DNA from: CAZEQK01 sp964514395
GTDB taxonomy: Bacteria > Bacillota > Bacilli > Tepidibacillales > Tepidibacillaceae
Assembly: GCA_964514395.1 (NCBI GenBank)
Contig: CAZEQK010000070.1
Coordinates: forward strand, 1-9,697
Direction of reading: 5' to 3'
DNA length: 9,697 nucleotides
Shown here: piece after piece, positions 1-7,147 of the stretch
Numbering within the stretch: position 1 is the stretch's first letter
How the letters are laid out: every line of letters begins with the position of its first letter
Position numbers and translations under genes: made by a program
The notes under the pieces: model-generated
What the model saw: the letters and a program-made list of their open reading frames with translations, nothing else
The model's database searches: none
What the model was told of the DNA's origin: nothing

Positions 1-12
1 AGCTTTGCTCTA

Positions 13-864
13 CTATTTGGTATAATCATAAAATCCCTTGCCACTTTTGATACCAAGGTGTCCAGCTTCTACTAGCTTGCGAAGTATTTGTGGTGGACGG
101 AACCTATCACCATAGGCATCTACCATTCCCTCGCTCGCATATAACAGGGTATCCAACCCTACATAATCTGATAATTTTAACGGACCCATTGGATAGTTTA
201 GTCCTAAGTGAATACCTTTATCAATATCTTCCTTACTAGCAACTCCTTCTTCATAGATCCTCATGCATTCAAGTAGATGTGCTGCTAATGCTCTAGAGGT
301 AACAAAGCCCTGTTGGTCCTTTACTAATACTGTTTCCTTTCCCACCTCTTTTGAAAGCTCTGTTATTATCTCAATCGTTGCCTCTGAGGTATCGATACCC
401 TTCACTATTTCAATTAATTTCATCAATGGTGGTGGATTAAAAAAGTGCATTCCAATTACCTTATCCGCTTTATCAGTTGCCTTTGCGATTGCAGTAACAC
501 TTAACTCTGAAGTATTGGTTGCTAATATTGTATTATCGTTTGTAAGCTGGTTTAACTCTCTAAAAATATTTATTTTTAGCTTCAAATCCTCTGGCACTGC
601 TTCGACAACCAAATCAACATCCTTCGCTGCGTCTTCTAGCTTTAATGTTGTAGAAATATGATTAAGAACTTTTGCCATCCCCTCATCAGAAATCTTGCCT
701 GCCTTAGCCATACGATTTAAGCTTACTTTTATACTCTTCATTCCTTTTTCTAGTACAGCTTCGGAAATATCAAATAATACAACCTCTTTACTACCCATTG
801 CAAAAACTTGGGCGATTCCATTCCCCATTAAGCCAGCACCTATCACTCCAATTCTTGAAATCAT
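13..864 (-). CDS. 3-hydroxyacyl-CoA dehydrogenase (3-hydroxybutyryl-CoA dehydrogenase family)
   Basis: Predicted cytosolic NAD-dependent oxidation of a 3-hydroxyacyl-CoA to the 3-oxoacyl-CoA, the third step of beta-oxidation. The 283-residue length is normal for the bacterial single-function family. The N-terminal Rossmann fold has the dinucleotide motif GAGLMGNG at residues 9-16. The active-site region ATNTSELS gives Ser119, and HFFNPPPLMKLIEIV gives the catalytic pair His140/Glu152. The C-terminal domain ends in GIKSGKGFYDY. Judged by the spacing in human HADH (Ser137, His158, Glu170, Asn208), the usual Asn of PGFxxNR is Ser190 here, in QGFVTSR; I believe a TSR version also occurs in relatives of this family. 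The ATG is preceded by GGGAGGGG at good spacing. It is the fourth gene of the operon, 19 bases after the synthetase gene. Only 12 bases follow the stop, so the operon may continue outside the window. The exact chain-length preference cannot be read from the sequence. Confidence 0.9.
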   Translation of the reverse strand: MISRIGVIGAGLMGNGIAQVFAMGSKEVVLFDISEAVLEKGMKSIKVSLNRMAKAGKISDEGMAKVLNHISTTLKLEDAAKDVDLVVEAVPEDLKLKINIFRELNQLTNDNTILATNTSELSVTAIAKATDKADKVIGMHFFNPPPLMKLIEIVKGIDTSEATIEIITELSKEVGKETVLVKDQQGFVTSRALAAHLLECMRIYEEGVASKEDIDKGIHLGLNYPMGPLKLSDYVGLDTLLYASEGMVDAYGDRFRPPQILRKLVEAGHLGIKSGKGFYDYTK

Positions 865-883
865 CTTCTTCCCCTCCCTTATC

Positions 884-2404
884 TTATTCTCTTACGTACT
901 CCTTTCTTAATTTATATTTCAGTATTTTTCCTGATGTATTACGAGGTAATAGATCTATTTCTATCATTTTTCTAGGTACTTTATAACCAGCAAGTGACTT
1001 TCTACAAAATGCTTTTATCTCCTCATGGTCTATCTTTTCACCTTGCTTTACTACGATTATCGCAGCTACTGTTTCTCCCCATACTTCATCAGGGAGACCG
1101 ATGACTGCGGCTTCTAATATTTGCGGATGGGCAGATAAAACATGTTCCACCTCCGTAGAGTAAACATTTTCTCCTCCGGAGATAATCATATCCTTTTTAC
1201 GATCTACTAGCGTAATAAAGCCATCCTTATCAATGGTTCCTAAGTCACCGGTATAGAGCCAACCATCTCGAATTGTTTTTTTAGTTTCTTCTGGCTTCTT
1301 GTAATATTCTTTCATTATCGTTTCACCACTAATAATAAATTCACCAACTTTTCCAACCTCTACATCTTCGCCATTCTCATCTACAACCCTTGCAATCGTA
1401 TTAGGTATGGCAATACCACCCGAACCGATTTTGTCTAAATGATGTTCAGGAGTTAAACAAATACCTCCTGGTCCACCTTCTGTTAGTCCACATAGATTAT
1501 AGAATTGGTCATGCCCAAACAATTCCATGCTTTTCTTAATTAAGGATATAGACATTGGTGCAGCACCATAGGCACATTTTTTTATAGAGGAAATATCATA
1601 TGCTTGGATATTTGGAACTTGTGCTAAAAAGTTATACATCGTCGGTACACCAAAAAAGATAGAAATCTTATGCTTTTGTATCAATTCTAATGTAGTTACT
1701 GGATGAAAATCACGCATGATGACCTGTGTACTTCCTAAAAAGGTGGATAAAACCATAAACAGATTTAATTGAGCACTGTGAAACAATGGGGCTATGTGCA
1801 GAAATCGATCGTCTTGCCCTACAGACATCATAGCCATTAGGTTTATGCCAACATGAAATACTCGGTGATGGTCAAAGAGTGCTCCTTTTGGTTTACCCGT
1901 TGTTCCAGAGGTATAAAGAATTTCACAATCATCTGCTTCATTTACTTGAATATCAGGATTTGTATCATTCTCGCTTTTTATTTCAGCGATTGTTTTATAC
2001 CCTTTTCCTTTTACCGTGCCTATAGAAATCTGTTTTACACTCTTTTCTGTGTTTATGCTTGCCTCTTGTAATATAGTTAAAAGCTCCTCATCAAAAAATA
2101 CAACAGAAGCATCTGAATCATTTAAAATATAGTTTACTTCTGGACCTGTTAATCGAAAATTAATTGGTACTGCAACAGCACCAACCTTCATGATTGCATA
2201 AAAAACAATCATATAAAGGTCAGAGTTTTTCATAAATAGGGCTACTTTATCTCCCTTTTTAACCCCTTCAGTAATTAAACCATGTGCTAAACGATTTACT
2301 TCTTTATTAAACTGACTATAGGAATACTCATGATTTCCATAAATAATCGCCGTTTTATCCGGTATTCTTGCCGCATTGATGATCAATGTTTGCCCAATAT
2401 TCAT
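884..2404 (-). CDS. AMP-forming acyl-CoA synthetase (fatty-acid--CoA ligase family)
   Basis: Member of the ANL adenylating superfamily. It should activate a carboxylic acid with ATP to an acyl-adenylate and then transfer it to CoA, releasing AMP and pyrophosphate. The 506-residue length is typical of short forms such as the FadD13-like ligases. Visible motifs are the phosphate-binding loop YTSGTTGKPKG (164-174), the A5 motif as NLCGLTEGG (303-311, with Cys where Tyr is common), A7 GWLYTGDLG (381-389), the hinge region DRKKDMIISGGENVYSTEVE (401-420) and the A10 lysine in PRNTSGKILK (Lys493). All parts needed for both half-reactions are therefore present. There is no signal peptide or membrane segment. 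The ATG has TTAGGAGG upstream. It is the third gene of the operon, 32 bases after the racemase-like gene. It presumably supplies the CoA ester used by its neighbours. Medium- or long-chain, branched or aryl acids are all possible substrates. Confidence 0.92.
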   Translation of the reverse strand: MNIGQTLIINAARIPDKTAIIYGNHEYSYSQFNKEVNRLAHGLITEGVKKGDKVALFMKNSDLYMIVFYAIMKVGAVAVPINFRLTGPEVNYILNDSDASVVFFDEELLTILQEASINTEKSVKQISIGTVKGKGYKTIAEIKSENDTNPDIQVNEADDCEILYTSGTTGKPKGALFDHHRVFHVGINLMAMMSVGQDDRFLHIAPLFHSAQLNLFMVLSTFLGSTQVIMRDFHPVTTLELIQKHKISIFFGVPTMYNFLAQVPNIQAYDISSIKKCAYGAAPMSISLIKKSMELFGHDQFYNLCGLTEGGPGGICLTPEHHLDKIGSGGIAIPNTIARVVDENGEDVEVGKVGEFIISGETIMKEYYKKPEETKKTIRDGWLYTGDLGTIDKDGFITLVDRKKDMIISGGENVYSTEVEHVLSAHPQILEAAVIGLPDEVWGETVAAIIVVKQGEKIDHEEIKAFCRKSLAGYKVPRKMIEIDLLPRNTSGKILKYKLRKEYVRE

Positions 2405-2436
2405 AAAAGAAGCCTCCTAACATTTTTTTAGCATAG

Positions 2437-3528
2437 TTAAATGACCCCAAGCTTTTTTAACAAAGCCACTTTTTGTTCATCTTTGTTCAGTAAATCTACT
2501 AAAATCTCTTCAGTATGTTCTCCTAGTCTTGGAGCTTTTCTATGATCACCAGCACCCTCCTTCCTACGACTGATATAGACTTTGTTATCTAATTCATTCG
2601 TCTCTAAAATAGGAGTTAAACAGCAATCTACTACAAAACCAAATTGTGTCCACTCCTTATAGGTCTTACTCTTGAATAATTGAACTACTTGTTGATGAAC
2701 TTCGTTTTCATTTGTCGCTTTTGAATAATGAGAAGTTAACCATTCTTCATGGGCTGTAGCCTTGCAAAAATTTTCCCAAAACTTTGGTTCTAACGCCGCT
2801 AAGCTAACATATCTACCATCCTTTGTTTCATAAACGTTGTAGGAGATGATTTCTCCTTTTAGAAAGGGAACACCCCATTTATAGCCTCTGCGTTTCTCAA
2901 TTTCTATATGGGTATTCATCATAGCCAATAGGCTGTCGGTGATAGAAAGATCGATATACTGTCCTTTTCCTGTCTTTCCCTTGTAAAATAAAGCGGTGAC
3001 AATTGCTTCATTTGCTGTTATACCACCTATCAAATCAGCAAAGGTGATACTAGGAATCACAGGACGATGATTCTGATCCATGATCTGAGAAAGGACTCCA
3101 GTTACAGACATGTAATTAAGATCATGACTACCAAAACTGGACATTTCTCCTTGCTGACCATATCCTGTGATCGCACAATAGATGATATCCTCTTTCTCTT
3201 TTTTTATTCGCTCATAATCAAGTCCGAGACGCTTCATCACTCCTGGTCGAAAACTTTCAATTACAATATCAGCAGTCTTCATTAGCTCCCTTGCAATCCT
3301 TTGTCCCTCTTCATGCTTTAAATTTAGTGCGATACTCTTTTTTCTATAGTTATTAGCCTGAAAAACTGGGTCTGTGTCCAATACTTTTTCACCAAAAAAA
3401 CGGGAGGGATCCCCTATTCGGGGCTCTACTTTTATCACCTCCGCCCCCATTTCTGCTAACCGTAGGCTCGCAAAAGGTCCTGGTAAATATTGAGAGAAAT
3501 CAACTACTCTTATTCCTTTTAGCATCAT
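2437..3528 (-). CDS. CaiB/BaiF-fold protein, probably alpha-methylacyl-CoA racemase
   Basis: Family III CoA-transferase fold. It begins with the typical LKGIRVVDFSQYLPGPFAS and has the CoA-pocket segment GAEVIKVEPRIGDPSR (28-43). I favour a racemase over a CoA transferase for three reasons. The 363-residue length matches alpha-methylacyl-CoA racemases (about 360-380) better than formyl- or carnitine-CoA transferases (about 400-430). GSHDLNYMSVTGVLS (133-147) matches the racemase HDINY motif and places His135 at the catalytic His. FADLIGG (163-169) places Asp165 at the catalytic Asp, and AALEPKFW (244-251) keeps the Glu247 of the racemase motif. The reaction would interconvert 2R- and 2S-methylacyl-CoA so that the dehydrogenase can act. 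Translation starts at the first of two ATGs, nine bases after GGGGG, a weaker site than those of its neighbours. It is the second gene of the operon, with 17 bases after the dehydrogenase stop. A true CoA transferase remains possible. Confidence 0.85.
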   Translation of the reverse strand: MMLKGIRVVDFSQYLPGPFASLRLAEMGAEVIKVEPRIGDPSRFFGEKVLDTDPVFQANNYRKKSIALNLKHEEGQRIARELMKTADIVIESFRPGVMKRLGLDYERIKKEKEDIIYCAITGYGQQGEMSSFGSHDLNYMSVTGVLSQIMDQNHRPVIPSITFADLIGGITANEAIVTALFYKGKTGKGQYIDLSITDSLLAMMNTHIEIEKRRGYKWGVPFLKGEIISYNVYETKDGRYVSLAALEPKFWENFCKATAHEEWLTSHYSKATNENEVHQQVVQLFKSKTYKEWTQFGFVVDCCLTPILETNELDNKVYISRRKEGAGDHRKAPRLGEHTEEILVDLLNKDEQKVALLKKLGVI

Positions 3529-3545
3529 TTATTACAACCCCCAAA

Positions 3546-4691
3546 TTATAGACCCATCTCCTTAGCTATAATCATTTTCATTACTTCATTCGTACCTGCA
3601 TAAATAGAGGAAACAGGAATATCTCGGTATCTTCTTGCAATCTCATACTCCTCCATATATCCGTATCCGCCATGTAATTGCATGGAATCTGCTGCTATTT
3701 TTTTAGCCATGTCTGTAATCCAATATTTTGCCATAGAAACTTTTTTGACTACATGGTTTCCTGCCATATGCTCTTCTATTAAGCTGTTTATAAAGCTTCT
3801 GCCCAGCTCTATCTCTGTTGCCATTTCTGCTAATTTAAATTGAGTTACTTGAAAATCACTAATTGTTCTACCAAAGGCCTTTCTATTTTTTACATAATCA
3901 AGGGTCAGCTTTAACATTTCCTCAGCGGCAACTTGAGCAGCAATAGCGACTACTAGTCTTTCTTGTTGAAGCTGCTCCATAAGATAATAGAATCCCTTTC
4001 CTTCCTTACCTAGTAGATTGTTCACAGGCACCCGAACATCCTCAAAAAATAATTCTGCCGTGTCCTGACTGTGTAGCCCTATTTTGGATAATTTACGCCC
4101 TCTTGAAAATCCAAGCATATCTCTTTCGACGACTAATAAGCTGATACCTTTGTATGCAGGGCTTGCTTTTGGATCTGTCTTTGCTACAACGATTACTAAA
4201 TCAGAATGGATGCCATTTGTGATAAAGGTTTTCTGCCCATTCAGAATGTAAGCGTCTCCATCCTTTATCGCAGTTGCTTTTATTCCTGCTAAATCTGAAC
4301 CTGCTCCTGGTTCGGTCATTGCTATGGCAGTAATGGTAGTCCCATCAATACACCCCTTTAACCAACGCTTTTTCTGTTCTTCTGTCCCATATTTATCGAG
4401 ATAAGGGACAACGATATCATTATGCAAACCAATTCCAACTAAGCTTGATCCTACCCTTTCTAGCTCTTCATTTAATACGACGGAATAGCCAAAATCTGCA
4501 TTTAAGCCCCCATATTCTTCGTCCACCCAAGGACATAGAAAACCATTGTCCCCCATTTTCTCCCATAACTGTCTAGGTATCATTCCATTCTTTTCCCATT
4601 CTTCATAATACGGATAAGCTTCTTTTTCTAATAATTTTCTTAAAGATTTTCGAAAAATTTGATGCTCTTCCTTTAAAAAGTGCTGAGCCAT
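3546..4691 (-). CDS. Acyl-CoA dehydrogenase, long-chain/isovaleryl-type active site
   Basis: FAD-dependent oxidation of acyl-CoA to trans-2-enoyl-CoA, the first step of beta-oxidation, passing electrons to electron-transfer flavoprotein. The 381-residue length is standard. The helical N-terminal domain (about 1-118) is followed by the FAD-binding motif AMTEPGAGSD (124-133), the beta domain with NGQKTFITNG (151-160) and the C-terminal helical domain with RKAFGRTISDFQ and MQLHGGYGYMEEYEIARRYRD. The medium-chain-type catalytic Glu in YEGT is Ala365 here (IYAGTNEV), while QQERL provides Glu244 at the helix-G position used by long-chain and isovaleryl-CoA dehydrogenases. This resembles mammalian ACADL, whose substrates include branched chains. 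The ATG is preceded by AGGAGGGG. It is the first gene of the operon, with an approximately 82-base leader from the predicted sigma-54 start. The substrate is inferred, not shown. Confidence 0.93.
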   Translation of the reverse strand: MAQHFLKEEHQIFRKSLRKLLEKEAYPYYEEWEKNGMIPRQLWEKMGDNGFLCPWVDEEYGGLNADFGYSVVLNEELERVGSSLVGIGLHNDIVVPYLDKYGTEEQKKRWLKGCIDGTTITAIAMTEPGAGSDLAGIKATAIKDGDAYILNGQKTFITNGIHSDLVIVVAKTDPKASPAYKGISLLVVERDMLGFSRGRKLSKIGLHSQDTAELFFEDVRVPVNNLLGKEGKGFYYLMEQLQQERLVVAIAAQVAAEEMLKLTLDYVKNRKAFGRTISDFQVTQFKLAEMATEIELGRSFINSLIEEHMAGNHVVKKVSMAKYWITDMAKKIAADSMQLHGGYGYMEEYEIARRYRDIPVSSIYAGTNEVMKMIIAKEMGL

Positions 4692-4731
4692 TATACCCCT
4701 CCTATTAACTACTTTTTCCTTTATTTCTGAA

Positions 4732-4756
4732 TTTTCTAATTTTTTACGCTAGAAAA
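4732..4756 (-). repeat. Small inverted repeat in the operon leader
   Basis: TTTTCTA (4732-4738) and TAGAAAA (4750-4756) are perfect 7-base inverted arms around an 11-base spacer. It lies in the predicted untranslated leader of the acyl-CoA dehydrogenase mRNA. The arms are almost all A and T, so it could be chance. It has no U tract that would make it a convincing terminator. Confidence 0.25.
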
Positions 4757-4784
4757 ACACCTCTATTCCTATTACAAATGTATT

Positions 4785-4799
4785 GCAAAAAATATGCCA
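4785..4799 (-). promoter_or_regulatory. Sigma-54 (SigL) -24/-12 promoter of the acyl-CoA operon
   Basis: Read on the minus strand the sequence is TGGCATATTTTTTGC. It has TGGCA at -24, an exact five-base spacer after the sixth base, and TTGC at -12. This fits the sigma-54 consensus TGGCAY-N5-TTGC at every conserved position. The predicted start lies near 4773, about 82 bases before the ATG of the first operon gene. Directly upstream is the gene of a sigma-54 activator, as expected for such a promoter. Confidence 0.85.
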
Positions 4800-4874
4800 T
4801 GACTAAAGCATACCTTTTTTCTTGTGATATAACTAGAATCTATTATCTGTTGAAAACGAAATACTACAAAGTAT

Positions 4875-4887
4875 CAAGATTCTCTTG
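4875..4887. promoter_or_regulatory. Candidate upstream activator site, dyad CAAGA-N3-TCTTG
   Basis: CAAGATTCTCTTG is a perfect 5-3-5 dyad, with another CAAGA half-site at 4896-4900. Its centre is about 108 bases upstream of the predicted sigma-54 start, within the usual distance for enhancer-like sites. The neighbouring activator has a Fis-type helix-turn-helix, which binds such dyads as a dimer. Assignment to this protein is inference. Confidence 0.4.
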
Positions 4888-4898
4888 TATTGATTCAA

Positions 4899-4922
4899 GA
4901 CACTTTTCTAATAAAAAGTGTC
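4899..4922. repeat. Inverted repeat GACACTTTT / AAAAGTGTC
   Basis: Nine-base perfect arms at 4899-4907 and 4914-4922 are separated by CTAATA. The right arm overlaps the left arm of the adjacent terminator hairpin, so the core GACACTT occurs three times in alternating orientation (4899-4905, 4916-4922 inverted, 4940-4946). Its centre is about 138 bases upstream of the predicted sigma-54 start. It may be a second activator-binding dyad. Confidence 0.45.
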
Positions 4923-4946
4923 CATATTCTGAACATATGGACACTT
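4911..4946 (-). terminator. Rho-independent terminator of the sigma-54 activator gene
   Basis: Perfect 12-base inverted arms lie at 4916-4927 (AAGTGTCCATAT) and 4935-4946 (ATATGGACACTT) around a 7-base loop. On the minus strand the hairpin begins one base after the TAG stop of the activator and runs into TTTTTAT. This should isolate the activator gene from the operon behind it, leaving the operon dependent on the sigma-54 promoter. The same sequence could also serve as a DNA-binding dyad. Confidence 0.85.
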
Positions 4947-4947
4947 G

Positions 4948-7011
4948 CTACATATTGTATTTTTTTAATTTCGTATATAAAACAGAACGACTTATCCCAA
5001 GAACTTTTGCAGCTTCGCTTTTATTACCATTTGTTTGGGCTAAGGCTTCTCTAATCATCTCTTCCTCCGCTTTTTTTAGCAGATTTTTCTGATGATGAAC
5101 AGAAGCTTCACCTATATCACTGTTGTTTCTCATATAATCTGGTAGATCCTCTAGTTTTATTTTACCATGCTCTGAAAAGGTAACTCCTCTCTCCATAATA
5201 TTTTTTAGCTCTCGTACATTTCCTGGCCATTGATATTCTAATAATGCCCTTTCTACTTCATTCTCCATCCCTGTCACACTTGTACCTATCACCTTATTCA
5301 TCTCTTTAATAAACAAATTACTTAATAACAAGATATCACTAGATCTCTTACGTAAAGGTGGTATCTCTATAGAAATGACATTGAGTCGATAATATAGGTC
5401 CTCTCGAAATAATCCCTTTTTGACCATCTCCTCAAGTAAACGGTTCGTCGCCGAAATAATTCGAACATCGACTCTAATTCTTTTCATCCCTCCAACACGA
5501 TAAAATTCTTTTTCCTGAAGTACTCTTAAAAGCTTTGCTTGTAGTTGAATGGACATATCTCCTATTTCATCAAGAAATAAGGTTCCACCGTTTGCTAAAT
5601 CAAATTTTCCTAATTTCCCCTTTTGCTTTGCTCCAGTGAATGCCCCTTCCTCGTACCCAAAAAATTCAGATTCAAGTAAGTGATCTGGAATGGCAGCACA
5701 ATTAACAGTAACAAATGGTCCGTTCTTTCGAGCACTAACACTATGTATCGCATGGGCGAATAATTCTTTTCCAGTACCACTTTCACCACGAACAAGAATG
5801 GTCGATCTTCCTTTCGCGGCTTTCATCGTTGTTCTTTTTAACTTCTCCATTTGTGCATCACGCGTATAGATATGATCCATGGTAAAACGTGAGGTTTCCG
5901 TTTTTTTTAGTTCTTGTTGATAATAATTAATTTTGTTTTCCATCATATCTAATCTTTTAAAAATATCTCTCACTTCATGTAATTGACGATACATGACCTT
6001 TCCGATTCCGCCAATGATTTCTCCATCTTCAACAACAGGAATACGGTGAACAATATAACTAATACCGTTAATTTCTAGCATGTCACTTACATCTGCAATA
6101 CCAGTTTTTAATACTTTTGTTAAGTGCAATTGTGGAAAGATAGAATCTATCGGTTTTCTAAGGGCTTTATCCTTCTCTAATGAAAAGAGATCAAGCATGG
6201 AAGGACTTGAAAAGGTAATCAATCCATTTTCATCAAAGGTGATAATTCCGTCATAAGCATTTTCAATAACCGAATCCAATAATCTCTTTAGTTTTTTTAC
6301 AGTATTTAATTCCTCAGCCATTTCCTTTATCTCAGAAATATTCTGAAAGATTGCAATATAGCCTGTATTCCCTTTGACAGTATTATAGGTTGCTATTTTA
6401 ACTACTAACTCGTACTGCTTTAAGTGCATTCTTTGTGGTGTGACGTATTGGTGATTGCTGTCCTTTTTAAAGGAAAAGATAACATCAATATATTTGCCAA
6501 TTATTTTTTCCTTTGTGGTATTTAACATAGTGATTAATTTGTCATTAATGAAGATAATTTTATGAGTATGATCTGTAAGAAATACGCCAAGTTCTGAGGA
6601 ATCTAATACAGTTTCCAGCTGTTCCTTTAAAGATTGTGAAGATCGAAACAAAGCGCTAATCATATCAGTTTTTGAAAATAACCCGATAACCTCCTGATCA
6701 TGATCTACAACAACTCCAGTACCAACTGTACTTTCCTTTACTATTTTTTCGAGCTTCTCATATGGAGTATCTAAGGGTAATGAGATTACGTCCCGTTTAA
6801 TGTAAGAAATAATTGGGGTATCTAATGATTGTCTTTCTAAAATCATTTTAAATAGTGTACTTCTCGTAAATACTCCCACTAATCTATGCTTTTCATTTAT
6901 TACTGGGATCGTATTCCACTTTAATTCTTTCATAAAATGGATGGCATCAAAAAGACTACTATTTTCGTCTAACCCCTTTTCAATTTTACTCATCATGTCC
7001 TTTAAATACAT
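4948..7011 (-). CDS. Sigma-54-dependent transcriptional activator, CBS-CBS-PAS-PAS-AAA+-Fis HTH
   Basis: Enhancer-binding activator of sigma-54 RNA polymerase, 687 residues. Residues 1-123 form a CBS pair (MYLKDMMSK..., then ISYIKRDVISLPLDTPYE...), a module that often binds adenine nucleotides. Two PAS-like domains follow at about 130-235 and 243-345, then a probable coiled linker (345-372). The AAA+ domain (about 378-610) has Walker A GESGTGKE (409-416), the sigma-54 contact loop GAFTGA (456-461), Walker B GGTLFLDEIG (475-484) and WPGNVREL (595-602). The C-terminal Fis-type helix-turn-helix is NGNKSEAAKVLGISRSVLY (661-679). The catalytic and polymerase-contact parts are intact. There is no response-regulator receiver domain, so a small ligand rather than phosphorylation is the likely signal. 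The first ATG keeps the CBS start complete and has AGAGGGA ten bases upstream. The neighbouring sigma-54 promoter makes the acyl-CoA operon the obvious target. It resembles BkdR- and RocR-type regulators in role only. Confidence 0.93.
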   Translation of the reverse strand: MYLKDMMSKIEKGLDENSSLFDAIHFMKELKWNTIPVINEKHRLVGVFTRSTLFKMILERQSLDTPIISYIKRDVISLPLDTPYEKLEKIVKESTVGTGVVVDHDQEVIGLFSKTDMISALFRSSQSLKEQLETVLDSSELGVFLTDHTHKIIFINDKLITMLNTTKEKIIGKYIDVIFSFKKDSNHQYVTPQRMHLKQYELVVKIATYNTVKGNTGYIAIFQNISEIKEMAEELNTVKKLKRLLDSVIENAYDGIITFDENGLITFSSPSMLDLFSLEKDKALRKPIDSIFPQLHLTKVLKTGIADVSDMLEINGISYIVHRIPVVEDGEIIGGIGKVMYRQLHEVRDIFKRLDMMENKINYYQQELKKTETSRFTMDHIYTRDAQMEKLKRTTMKAAKGRSTILVRGESGTGKELFAHAIHSVSARKNGPFVTVNCAAIPDHLLESEFFGYEEGAFTGAKQKGKLGKFDLANGGTLFLDEIGDMSIQLQAKLLRVLQEKEFYRVGGMKRIRVDVRIISATNRLLEEMVKKGLFREDLYYRLNVISIEIPPLRKRSSDILLLSNLFIKEMNKVIGTSVTGMENEVERALLEYQWPGNVRELKNIMERGVTFSEHGKIKLEDLPDYMRNNSDIGEASVHHQKNLLKKAEEEMIREALAQTNGNKSEAAKVLGISRSVLYTKLKKYNM

Positions 7012-7147
7012 TCAAAACAATCCCTCTTTTTTAGTCTTTTCAAATACGTTTGTTCCTCTTCAGAATATTTAACGATATCAACCTTCTTCCCCTTAGAACA
7101 AGTGCAAAATTCGTCTCTGTTTATGCAGTATTTTAAAGGATTTTGTA

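Noticed and set aside
4851..4864. Possible catabolite-responsive (cre) site, TGAAAACGAAATAC, upstream of the operon promoter
   Set aside because: The left half and central CG fit, but three conserved positions in the right half are wrong, and the dyad symmetry is lost.
4899..4946. Attenuator with mutually exclusive hairpins
   Set aside because: On the minus-strand transcript the terminator pair is made first and the competing arm comes after it, so it cannot act as an antiterminator; no other transcript is expected to cross it in the useful order.
4778..5092. Plus-strand open frame of 104 codons crossing the operon promoter
   Set aside because: It is antisense to the end of the activator gene and the dyad region, has no convincing ribosome binding site, and its composition looks like reverse-strand noise.
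5610..5795. Minus-strand 61-codon frame inside the activator gene
   Set aside because: It lies out of frame within the conserved AAA+ region, which fully explains the sequence.
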